In this document: positions 1-7,614 of the stretch, one piece after another
Numbering within the stretch: the first letter of the stretch is position 1
How the letters are laid out: each line of letters begins with the position of its first letter
NCBI GenBank assembly: GCA_016779005.1
Contig: JADHOL010000020.1
Coordinates: 1-33,710 of the forward strand
DNA length: 33,710 nt
Reading direction: 5' to 3'
Source: Alphaproteobacteria bacterium
GTDB taxonomy: Bacteria; Pseudomonadota; Alphaproteobacteria; Puniceispirillales; Puniceispirillaceae
Notes under the pieces: generated by a model
The model's input: the letters and a program-made list of their open reading frames with translations, nothing else
Told to the model about the DNA's origin: nothing
The model's database searches: none
Made by a program: the position numbers and the translations under genes

Positions 1-12
1 TAAGTAATAAAA

Positions 13-1104
13 CTATAATTTTATAGCGCGACCCTCGCTGGCACTTTGTTGTGCTGCAAAGGCTATTCTAACGGCTGCCGAGCCATCTTGCAGTGTTACA
101 TCAACATTCGATTTGTTGGTAATGGCTTCCGCAAAACGCATATGTTGGTAAAAGGTAGCGCCATTATGGTCGCCAGCTGAAAGTAAAGCTTCATCAACTG
201 GCAGATCTATAATACGCAAACCCTCACTGGATCTTGGAGAGATTATAACTTGTGGTAGCGGTGCAGGTAGCACCGGATGTTGCCAAAAACGGCCAGGTCC
301 AGGCACCAATGCCTCAATTTTTCCAAATTCGCCTATAACCGATATCTCCTCTTGAAAACGCGACCCCTCAGCGAACATGCATAATTCTAACATGCCCTTC
401 ATTCCATTTTCAAATTCGATCAAAACATATCCATGATCATCGATATCAGGGACCTTGCCATAATAGATTTCATCCTTGTGGTTGGCTGCCTGACCTGCAA
501 GAGCCATTACCAGTTTGGCTTCACTTTTAGTAATAAGCCTCATCAGATCAAAAAAATGACAGCATTTCTCTACAAATGTTCCGCCTGAGTTCTGATTGAA
601 CCGGTTCCAATTATTGACTTTCGATAAAAATGGAAAGCGATGTTCCTTGATAGATACCATGGAGATATTACCTGCGGCTGCTTCCATATTATCTAACAGG
701 TAGGCAATAGGTGGCATATATCGGTATTCCATCGCAACCCATACAGGCTCTGGATAATGTTTGAGAAGGTAAGAAATACGCGCATTATCCGCAGGATTAG
801 TGAACAAAGGTTTTTCAATCATCAACGGCAATGGGCGTATTTTGAATATCTCTTCAAATTGGCTTAAATGGCAGTGATTAGGCGAAGCGATGACGATGCA
901 ATCAAGAGACTTAATTTCTAGTAATTCTTGGATAGATGATACAAATTTCGCATTGGGGGCAATGGTCGCCGCATCTTGCCGCATATTCCCGTCAGGCTCA
1001 AAGATACCTGCAATGTTGCTACCATCCATCAGATTTAAGTTTCTGATATGCTCTTGGCCCATCATGCCACATCCAACGAACCCATAATTCAATCCAGCAC
1101 TCAT
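13..1104 (-). CDS. Gfo/Idh/MocA family NAD(P)-dependent protein
   Basis: A 363-residue cytosolic protein of the Gfo/Idh/MocA fold. The N-terminal Rossmann domain shows GxGxxG as GCGMMG at residues 11-16. The family EKP motif is at 97-99, with Lys98 the usual catalytic or sugar-contacting lysine. The C-terminal alpha/beta domain has a GGTFVEKCCHFFDL segment at about 174-187; the common family version is GGxLxDxGxHxxD, so Asp is replaced by Glu179 while His183 is kept. Family members oxidise or reduce sugars and inositols, and some (GH109, GH188 types) are NAD-dependent glycosidases. The gene is divergent from the monooxygenase/AKR pair across 294 bases, so shared regulation is plausible. Substrate cannot be read from sequence. 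Family call is firm; a dehydrogenase or an oxidoreductive glycosidase are both open. Confidence 0.9.
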   Translation of the reverse strand: MSAGLNYGFVGCGMMGQEHIRNLNLMDGSNIAGIFEPDGNMRQDAATIAPNAKFVSSIQELLEIKSLDCIVIASPNHCHLSQFEEIFKIRPLPLMIEKPLFTNPADNARISYLLKHYPEPVWVAMEYRYMPPIAYLLDNMEAAAGNISMVSIKEHRFPFLSKVNNWNRFNQNSGGTFVEKCCHFFDLMRLITKSEAKLVMALAGQAANHKDEIYYGKVPDIDDHGYVLIEFENGMKGMLELCMFAEGSRFQEEISVIGEFGKIEALVPGPGRFWQHPVLPAPLPQVIISPRSSEGLRIIDLPVDEALLSAGDHNGATFYQHMRFAEAITNKSNVDVTLQDGSAAVRIAFAAQQSASEGRAIKL

Positions 1105-1398
1105 TAAAACAGACTTTCTTTCATTTTCGGGCTTTCATTTTGTGGCTTATATTTTTAAGTTTATATTTTCTCAGGGGGCAATTTTTAGCACTCTATATCA
1201 GTGATAAAAAGTATCTTTACAGATTTATATTTGATTTGTAACTAGATTAATTACCCTATAAATTACCTTATATATTTTTGAAAGAATTCAGTTATTAGCA
1301 TCATTACAAAATCGCCTCATATTGAGGTGCTAAAAATGCCTCATCTATGCTACATAGCACATTAGAGTATAACCATAATTGTTAAGTTTGGAGAGACA
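1105..1398. promoter_or_regulatory. Divergent intergenic region with repeated CCTCAT motif
   Basis: This 294-base AT-rich gap separates the Gfo/Idh gene from the monooxygenase gene and must hold both promoters. CCTCA-TAT-TGAGG at 1315-1327 is a perfect 5-bp inverted repeat around a 3-base centre. CCTCAT recurs at 1337-1342, 22 bases (about two helical turns) downstream, as expected of a regulator site. A GGAGAG ribosome binding site at 1390-1395 precedes the ATG at 1399. I could not assign -35/-10 boxes with confidence. Confidence 0.35.
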
Positions 1399-2556
1399 AT
1401 GACCATTGTTCGAGTTACTTCACAAGAAACAGAAGCAGTCGAAGTGTCTTGGTTTTCGGCCTTATGTTCAGATGATTACGCCCATCTTGGTGTGCCAGAC
1501 GCATCGTTGAAATCATCTTGGGAGCATTGCTCGCAAATTGTCAAAACCGCCGAGGAACAGGGGTTTCGCAATATATTATGCCCATCCTCCTATCAGGTGG
1601 GTCAAGATACGCTATCTTTTGTTGCTGGATGCGCTCCTATTACCTCAAAAATAAATTTACTTGCTGCTGTTAGATGTGGGGAAATGCAACCGATTATGTT
1701 GGCAAGAACACTTGCAACATTAGACCATATGCTGGAAGGCAGGCTTACTGTAAATATCATTTCGTCTGACTTTCCAGGTCAAATTGAAGATAACGCTTAT
1801 CGCTATCAGCGCTCACGTGAAGTTGTGCAGATTTTAAAACAAGCATGGACACAAGATGTCATTAATTTCAAAGGTGAAATTTATCAATTTGAAAATGTAA
1901 CAGCAGATCCTGCAAAACCCTATCAGCAGAATGGCGGACCTTTATTATATTTTGGGGGGTATTCGCCGTCTGCTTTGGCATTATGTGCTGAATTTTGTGA
2001 TGTATATCTTATGTGGCCAGAGACAAAGGAAATTCTGGCCCAAAGAATGAAGGCCGTTTCAAGTCTGGCAGAACAGCATAACCGAACATTAGATTATGGA
2101 TTGCGCGTTCATGTTATCGTAAGAGATACCGAGCAAGAGGCAAGAGAATACGCAGAAGAGCTTGTCTCTAAGCTTGATGATGGCAAAGGCAGTAGCATCC
2201 GTGATCGCGCCTTAGACAGCACGTCTCTAGGGGTAGCTCATCAGGCAAAAAACAGGGAGATAGCAGATGGATTTGGGTATATAGAACCCCATCTCTGGAC
2301 AGGTGTTGGCAGGGCACGCTCTGGTTGCGGGGCGGCTCTTGTAGGCTCCACCGACCAGATTTTATCAGAACTTGAATCCTATCGAAAAATGGGTATAAGA
2401 GCGTTTATTTTGTCTGGCTATCCGCATATGGATGAATGTGTTAGTTTTGGCTCAAAAATTATGGGACAGTTAGAAACCTGCTCTTTGCCGCATATTTATG
2501 GCAGGGTGCCAGATACCCCGCCATTAACACCATTGGCAGCTGGAGAACGTACTTAA
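1399..2556 (+). CDS. SsuD-like FMNH2-dependent sulfonate monooxygenase (LLM class)
   Basis: A 385-residue bacterial luciferase-like protein, close in length to SsuD (381). SsuD-type enzymes use FMNH2 and O2 to split C-S bonds, giving an aldehyde plus sulfite. With a constant offset of 10, the SsuD sulfonate and flavin-site residues Arg226, His228, Arg297, Tyr331 and His333 match Arg236, His238 (RVHVIVRD), Arg307 (VGRARSGCG), Tyr341 and His343 (SGYPH) here. The SsuD position Cys54 would be Ser64. There is no ssuABC or ssuE nearby. Instead the stop is followed after one base by an aldo/keto reductase, the arrangement expected for SQ monooxygenase (SmoC) plus 6-oxoglucose reductase (SmoB). Ribosome binding site GGAGAG supports this ATG. 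Family sure; sulfoquinovose as substrate is inference, and other alkanesulfonates are the main alternative. Confidence 0.88.
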   Translation: MTIVRVTSQETEAVEVSWFSALCSDDYAHLGVPDASLKSSWEHCSQIVKTAEEQGFRNILCPSSYQVGQDTLSFVAGCAPITSKINLLAAVRCGEMQPIMLARTLATLDHMLEGRLTVNIISSDFPGQIEDNAYRYQRSREVVQILKQAWTQDVINFKGEIYQFENVTADPAKPYQQNGGPLLYFGGYSPSALALCAEFCDVYLMWPETKEILAQRMKAVSSLAEQHNRTLDYGLRVHVIVRDTEQEAREYAEELVSKLDDGKGSSIRDRALDSTSLGVAHQAKNREIADGFGYIEPHLWTGVGRARSGCGAALVGSTDQILSELESYRKMGIRAFILSGYPHMDECVSFGSKIMGQLETCSLPHIYGRVPDTPPLTPLAAGERT

Positions 2557-2557
2557 C

Positions 2558-3448
2558 ATGGATAGAATTAACTTAAGTGATGATGTATCACTCTCTCAAA
2601 TTATTTATGGTATGTGGCGACTAACAGATGATAGCGATACCAGCCCATCTTATGTAAATCAGAAGATAGAGGCTTGTCTTGAGCAACAGATTACAACAAT
2701 AGATCAGGCCGATATATATGGAGGCTATGAAGCTGAAGAGGTGTTTGGCACTGCGCTGAGACAATCAGGTTATCGTGACAAATTAGAGATCGTTACTAAA
2801 TGCGACATCGTTGCGCCTATTGGAAGGCATATCGGGGCTCGGGTTAAATATTACGATACATCAAGAGAACATATTACCCAATCTGTGGAACAATCGCTCA
2901 AGCTCATGAATATTGATTACATAGACCTTCTTTTAATTCATCGCCCAGACCCTTTGATGGATGCAGAACAGACAGGGGCTGTCCTAGATAGTTTGGTTCA
3001 ATCAGGTAAGGCAAAACATATCGGCGTTTCAAATTTCAAACCGCATGATTTCGCTCTTTTACAGTCCTATATGCATCAAAAACTCGTGACCAACCAAATA
3101 GAAATAAGCGTGTTAGCGAATGCGTGTTTTACCAATGGTGATGTTGCGTTTATGCAGAAAGAAAGACTGCCAATCATGGCCTGGTCGCCGCTTGCAGGTG
3201 GCAGGCTGTTTGATAAGAGCAATCAGGAATTATTTGCGCTTTTAGACAGGATGGCAAATAGTCATAATACATCACCAACTGCCATCGCTGTTGCATGGCT
3301 ACTCGCGCACCCTGCCAAGATTATGCCAGTAATGGGCACGAACTCACTTGAACGAATCAAATCACTCTCAATGGCATGTAACGTGAAGTTGGATAGGCAA
3401 AGCTGGTTTGAGATTTATGAGCTGGCAAACGGGCATGAAGTCCTTTAG
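2558..3448 (+). CDS. Aldo/keto reductase (candidate 6-oxoglucose reductase)
   Basis: A 296-residue TIM-barrel NADPH-dependent aldo/keto reductase, YdhF-like. The catalytic tetrad is visible as Asp49 and Tyr54 (IDQADIYG), Lys81 (VTKCD) and His128 (LLIHRPDP). GKAKHIGVSNF at about 150-160 is the usual AKR signature, and a nucleotide-binding stretch follows near the C-terminus (PVMGTNSLERI). The start lies one base after the monooxygenase stop, so the two are almost certainly co-transcribed and translationally coupled. An SsuD-type reaction on a 6-sulfo sugar yields a 6-aldehyde, and an AKR could reduce it to the ordinary hexose, as SmoB does in the sulfo-SMO pathway. Its role in this pathway is inferred from neighbours only. 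A general aldehyde or sugar reductase is the fallback. Confidence 0.9.
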   Translation: MDRINLSDDVSLSQIIYGMWRLTDDSDTSPSYVNQKIEACLEQQITTIDQADIYGGYEAEEVFGTALRQSGYRDKLEIVTKCDIVAPIGRHIGARVKYYDTSREHITQSVEQSLKLMNIDYIDLLLIHRPDPLMDAEQTGAVLDSLVQSGKAKHIGVSNFKPHDFALLQSYMHQKLVTNQIEISVLANACFTNGDVAFMQKERLPIMAWSPLAGGRLFDKSNQELFALLDRMANSHNTSPTAIAVAWLLAHPAKIMPVMGTNSLERIKSLSMACNVKLDRQSWFEIYELANGHEVL

Positions 3449-3699
3449 TTTCCAAATTCAAATACTATATTCTACCCTGTTGTTTTTAAATATTTTTTCA
3501 GAAGTAACTTAAAATTTTTTTTATTTTTTATTAATTTAAAATCAGAGACATGTGTTTTCATTTATCCGCTGTTAAGCATAATGCTGATAAGTTTCTTGTA
3601 CATTTAATTGAAATATGGTTAAGGTTTTGGTCATCTAGGGGATTGGAATGTGATGTTAGCAATTCCTTATACGGGTCAAAATTTTTTAGGAGGAAATAA
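3449..3699 (+). promoter_or_regulatory. Upstream region of the sugar ABC operon
   Basis: A 251-base AT-rich gap with long T and A runs at 3515-3540. A perfect palindrome AGCAT-A-ATGCT lies at 3575-3585 and could be an operator; no LacI-type regulator gene lies in the window. A strong ribosome binding site AGGAGG at 3688-3693, six bases before the ATG at 3700, fits the high expression expected of a binding-protein gene. Promoter boxes could not be fixed with confidence. Confidence 0.4.
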
Positions 3700-5034
3700 A
3701 TGACTTACACAAGTAAAGCAATCGGTGTTGCTGGGTTTGCATCGATTCTACTTGCAAGCACCGCATTTGCTGATGTTTGCGATACGCCATCTGAGTTAGG
3801 TGATTTGGGAAGCTTTCCTGGTGAGGTTATCACCATGCAGGGTTCTATGCTAGGAACAGACCAGGAAATGCTGGAAGCAACAGTAAGTTGCTTTGAACAA
3901 GCAACTGGCGCAACCGTCCAATATTCTGGTTCTCGTGATTTTGCCGCGTTGGTTGTTGCTGATTTACGTTCCAATAATGCACCTAACATTGCTATCTTCC
4001 CGCAGCCCGGACTGGCAGCTGATATGGCAAAAGAAGGTCATTTAGTGCCGCTTGGTAATGATATGGCAGACTGGATGACAGATAATTATGGTGCTGGATC
4101 ATCTTGGGTAGACCTTGGTACATACACAGACTCAAACGGAAAAGAAGATTTTTACGGTTTCGCCTACAAAATGGATCTAAAATCATTGGTTTGGTATTCA
4201 CCAGAACAGTTTGAAGATAACGGGTATGAAGTTCCATCAACAATGGAAGAACTCATAGCGCTCTCAGACCAGATGGTTGTAGATGGAAATACACCTTGGT
4301 GTATTGGTATCGAATCTGGAAACGCGACTGGCTGGACAGCTACTGACTGGATGGAAGATATTATGCTTCGCACGACATCTGCTGAAAATTACGACAGATG
4401 GGTTTCAAACGAATTGCCATTTAATAGCCCAGAAGTAATCAATGCAATGAATATATTTGGTCAGTTCTCTAAGAATGATGATTATGTAGCTGGCGGTGCA
4501 TCGTCAGTTGCAACAACTTCATTCGGTGATGCGCCAAAAGGACTATTCACATCTCCGCCAAGCTGTATGATGCATCGTCAAGCATCATTTATTACGGGCT
4601 TCTTCCCTAACAAAGGTCAAGAAGTTGCCGATGGAGAAGCAGATGCATTCTACTTCCCTCCATTTGCATCAGGAAATTTAGGTAATCCAGTATTAGGTGC
4701 AGGAACTTTGTATACGATGACCAAGGACTCTCCAGCAACACGTGCGTTTTTCAACTTCTTAAAAGAAGCAGCAGCACATGAAGCTTGGATGCAACAAGGT
4801 GTGTTTTTGACAGCTCACAAAGGGGCTGATATTGATGCATATGCAACCCCTCTTCTTCGCAAGCAGGGTCAGATTTTATCAAACGCAACAACATTCCGTT
4901 TTGATGCATCTGATTTGATGCCAGGTGCCATTGGTGCTGGTGCGTTCTGGAGTGAAATGACAGCATTTGCGAATGGTCAAGATTCACAAACAACTGCTGA
5001 TAATATCCAAGCAGCTTGGGATGCGATTAAGTAA
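3700..5034 (+). CDS. aglE: Sugar ABC transporter substrate-binding protein, AglE-like
   Basis: A 444-residue periplasmic binding protein of the family 1 extracellular solute-binding group. A signal peptide covers residues 1-24, with a hydrophobic core (VAGFASILLAS) and an AFA|D cleavage site. It binds the sugar and delivers it to the two permeases encoded downstream. The AglE assignment rests on gene order (binding protein, two permeases with a large periplasmic insert in the second, GH13 glucosidase, ATPase), which matches the rhizobial alpha-glucoside aglEFGAK operon, and on overall sequence character. A stem-loop follows the stop codon. The ligand is probably an alpha-glucoside (sucrose, trehalose, maltose or glucosylglycerol type). 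A sulfoquinovosyl glycerol ligand, suggested by the preceding genes, cannot be excluded. Confidence 0.88.
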   Translation: MTYTSKAIGVAGFASILLASTAFADVCDTPSELGDLGSFPGEVITMQGSMLGTDQEMLEATVSCFEQATGATVQYSGSRDFAALVVADLRSNNAPNIAIFPQPGLAADMAKEGHLVPLGNDMADWMTDNYGAGSSWVDLGTYTDSNGKEDFYGFAYKMDLKSLVWYSPEQFEDNGYEVPSTMEELIALSDQMVVDGNTPWCIGIESGNATGWTATDWMEDIMLRTTSAENYDRWVSNELPFNSPEVINAMNIFGQFSKNDDYVAGGASSVATTSFGDAPKGLFTSPPSCMMHRQASFITGFFPNKGQEVADGEADAFYFPPFASGNLGNPVLGAGTLYTMTKDSPATRAFFNFLKEAAAHEAWMQQGVFLTAHKGADIDAYATPLLRKQGQILSNATTFRFDASDLMPGAIGAGAFWSEMTAFANGQDSQTTADNIQAAWDAIK

Positions 5035-5058
5035 TCAAATACCCACTGTAACATAAAG

Positions 5059-5088
5059 TCAGAGCACGGATTTAATTCTGTGCTCTGA
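5059..5088 (+). promoter_or_regulatory. Intercistronic stem-loop between binding protein and permease
   Basis: A 12-bp stem (5059-5070 pairing with 5077-5088, one G-U pair) closes a six-base TTTAAT loop. Core arms are CAGAGCAC and GTGCTCTG. Only a weak T-rich tail follows, so it looks like a partial terminator or an mRNA-stabilising element that raises binding-protein mRNA over permease mRNA, as in other binding-protein operons. Confidence 0.7.
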
Positions 5089-5116
5089 ATTATTTTGAAA
5101 ACAGGATAATTTGCAG

Positions 5117-6370
5117 ATGCGATCTATCATGAATATTATTGCTAGTAATGGGCTAGCGATTATACTGACGGTTATCTGTGTATTACCGATTACAGCTATT
5201 TTTGTTTATTCACTCTCAGCGCCGCTTGATGACATTTTCGCAAGCTTAGGTCTCTGGCTTCATGAGCGCAATTCATGGTCACTTCCGCCAATTGAAACTG
5301 AGTTAAGGTTTGCAAAAATAAGTTTTGCATTACGCTCTGTTGTAATCGCAGTTTTTATCTCATTTTTATATTTTTGGATTTCAAACTGGCTTAATAGCGG
5401 TTTAGCACGGGTGCGTGAAAAAGAATCTATCGGGCGCCAATCTGCCATTGTTGAAGCGATTCAGCCTTGGATTTTTGTTGGACCTGCCTTAGTTCTTTTA
5501 ACATTGTTTTTACTTGTTCCTGCCTTTCTTACATTAAATCTTTCTTTTCGCGAAGCTGACGGGGTTATTACTTCTCAGAATTATGCATTCTTATGGGACC
5601 CCTCTGCGCTTGGATATTCCCAGTTTCGATTTGCTATGAGAAATAATTTAATGTGGTTAATTTTAGTTCCCACATTCTGTATTATTTTCGGATTATTGGT
5701 AGCAGTACTAGCAGACTCTTTGAAATGGGGAGTTGTTGCAAAAACGTTTATTTTCGTGCCACTAGCAATTTCGTTCGTTGGCGCTGCTGTTATTTGGCGT
5801 AATATTTTTGCTGGTGGCGGTATCGAGGCTCAACAAGCCATTAACGGTTTAACGCCATCCTATCAAACAGGGTTATTAAAATATTTATTAGGTCATTCCC
5901 CATCCTATAACGAGCCGTTATATAACTTAAAATTTTGGGGTAATTTCTTTTTAATGTGGATTATGGTCTGGATTAAAACAGGCTTTGCGATGGTTATTTT
6001 TTCTGCTGCATTGCGCGGTGTTCCAAAAGAAACAGTGGAAGCAGCAATTATTGATGGTGCTAATCCATGGCAGTTATTTTTTAAAATAAAATTGCCTCAA
6101 ATCTATTCTACGGTAGTGGTTGTTTGGACTTACCTTGTAACAGAGGTGTTGAAAGTGTTCGATATACCCTATGCGTTATCAGCTAATGATGATGATAAGT
6201 TGCTGCTTGCTACTATGATGGAGGCTGCACGAAATAGCTGGTCTATTGGTGGCGATAATGTGGATAATTTGTTTGCTGCAATTGCTATAATGTTAATGCT
6301 TACTGTTATTCCGCATATGATTTTTAATGCTTGGCGTATCCGCCGTGAACAAAAAGAACTTGGAAGATAG
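5117..6370 (+). CDS. aglF: Sugar ABC transporter permease, AglF-like
   Basis: A 417-residue inner-membrane permease of the MalF type. Hydrophobic segments lie near the N-terminus (ILTVICVLPITAIFVYSL), at about 75-92, 120-140 and through the C-terminal half. The EAA loop that contacts the ATPase is present as EAAIIDGANP...KIKLP at about residues 313-332. A TTG start at 5111 is possible, but AGGAT at 5103-5107 sits at normal distance from the ATG at 5117, so I choose that start. It is longer than typical AglF (about 330) because of an extra N-terminal transmembrane region and linker. It forms a heterodimeric channel with the next gene product. Confidence 0.88.
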   Translation: MRSIMNIIASNGLAIILTVICVLPITAIFVYSLSAPLDDIFASLGLWLHERNSWSLPPIETELRFAKISFALRSVVIAVFISFLYFWISNWLNSGLARVREKESIGRQSAIVEAIQPWIFVGPALVLLTLFLLVPAFLTLNLSFREADGVITSQNYAFLWDPSALGYSQFRFAMRNNLMWLILVPTFCIIFGLLVAVLADSLKWGVVAKTFIFVPLAISFVGAAVIWRNIFAGGGIEAQQAINGLTPSYQTGLLKYLLGHSPSYNEPLYNLKFWGNFFLMWIMVWIKTGFAMVIFSAALRGVPKETVEAAIIDGANPWQLFFKIKLPQIYSTVVVVWTYLVTEVLKVFDIPYALSANDDDKLLLATMMEAARNSWSIGGDNVDNLFAAIAIMLMLTVIPHMIFNAWRIRREQKELGR

Positions 6371-6384
6371 AGGGCTAGATTAGA

Positions 6385-7611
6385 ATGATTAATCGAACGC
6401 TAAGCAATGTGGTTCTTGCTTTAATTCTTTTTATTTGGGTGGTTCCGTTTATTGCACTTCTTGCAACCTCCATGCGATCTGAAATGGCAACCAAAACCTC
6501 GGGTTTTTGGACATCATTCACACCTACCGAACTTGGTCACCGCTTCAGCACGCATGACAGAACAGACGTGCCAGAAACAAACCAAATAACAGGCAATATT
6601 TTTGAGCGTATTAATAAAGATGAGGAATGGTTTCCTGTTTCTGGAGACGTTCAATCTATAATGTTAAAAGGCAGGATGCCTGATCCAGATAATCCAGATA
6701 AAACAGTGCTTGTTAAAAAGTTGGTGCCAGCCGGCGAGGTAATGGACGTAAGAGGGGGAGATTTTATTTTCCAGCCAAATGGCGATTTTGTTTGGACCTT
6801 TCCAGAAGGGACTACCCCGAATCCTAAAAATCTCGACGTTTTTATTAATCAGGATCCTGTGTTCGCAGGTGAAGCCTATTCAGAAGTTTTGTTAGAAGAT
6901 AAGAAAGTACCAAACGCGCTCATATCCTCTTTTATTGTTACAATTCCAGCCACCATTATCCCAATAACAGTAGCCGCATTTGCAGCCTACGCATTTGCAT
7001 GGATGCGGTTTCCAGGACGGGATTGGTTATTCATCGCCGTGGTTACCTTGATGATTGTGCCAACCCAGCTTGCATTTTTGCCAATTTTGCAGGGATTTAA
7101 CGGGATTGCAACGTGGATGCAGGCTCTAAAGGAGCTACTGACGGATTGTGAATTAACAGAAACTTGTGCGGTTCCAACCAAATCTTATGCGGGTTTGTGG
7201 ATCACACATACTGCTTTTGGATTGCCATTAGCTGTTTATTTACTGCGTAATTATATTGTTGGATTACCTAAAGAATTACTTGAGAGCGCGAGAATTGACG
7301 GGGCTAGTCATATGCAGATATTCACGCGCCTAATTCTGCCATTATCAATACCGGCTCTTGCCTCTTTTAGTATTTTCCAATTTTTATGGATTTGGAATGA
7401 TTTGCTTGTTGCTTTATATATTGGGCCAAGCCAGTCAGATCAGGTTGTGTTTCCGATTTTGTTGGAGCAGCAATTAGGCACATTTGGTGACCAGTTGCAT
7501 TTATTAAATGCCTCTGCTGTCATTTCGATGATCGTCCCTGTGATCGTATTCCTTGCCATGCAGCGATATTTTATTCGTGGTTTGCTGGCAGGTTCGGTTA
7601 AAGGGGGATGA
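6385..7611 (+). CDS. aglG: Sugar ABC transporter permease, AglG-like
   Basis: A 408-residue MalG-type permease. One transmembrane helix at about residues 8-28 is followed by a large hydrophilic, presumably periplasmic, insert of about 145 residues (30-175). Four to five more helices follow from NALISSFIVTIPATI onward. The EAA motif SARIDGASHM...ILP lies at about 303-320. A long insert after the first helix is characteristic of AglG among MalG-type permeases and supports the alpha-glucoside assignment. The gene starts 14 bases after the preceding permease and ends three bases before the GH13 gene, so all are one transcript. Confidence 0.88.
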   Translation: MINRTLSNVVLALILFIWVVPFIALLATSMRSEMATKTSGFWTSFTPTELGHRFSTHDRTDVPETNQITGNIFERINKDEEWFPVSGDVQSIMLKGRMPDPDNPDKTVLVKKLVPAGEVMDVRGGDFIFQPNGDFVWTFPEGTTPNPKNLDVFINQDPVFAGEAYSEVLLEDKKVPNALISSFIVTIPATIIPITVAAFAAYAFAWMRFPGRDWLFIAVVTLMIVPTQLAFLPILQGFNGIATWMQALKELLTDCELTETCAVPTKSYAGLWITHTAFGLPLAVYLLRNYIVGLPKELLESARIDGASHMQIFTRLILPLSIPALASFSIFQFLWIWNDLLVALYIGPSQSDQVVFPILLEQQLGTFGDQLHLLNASAVISMIVPVIVFLAMQRYFIRGLLAGSVKGG

Positions 7612-7614
7612 TTT

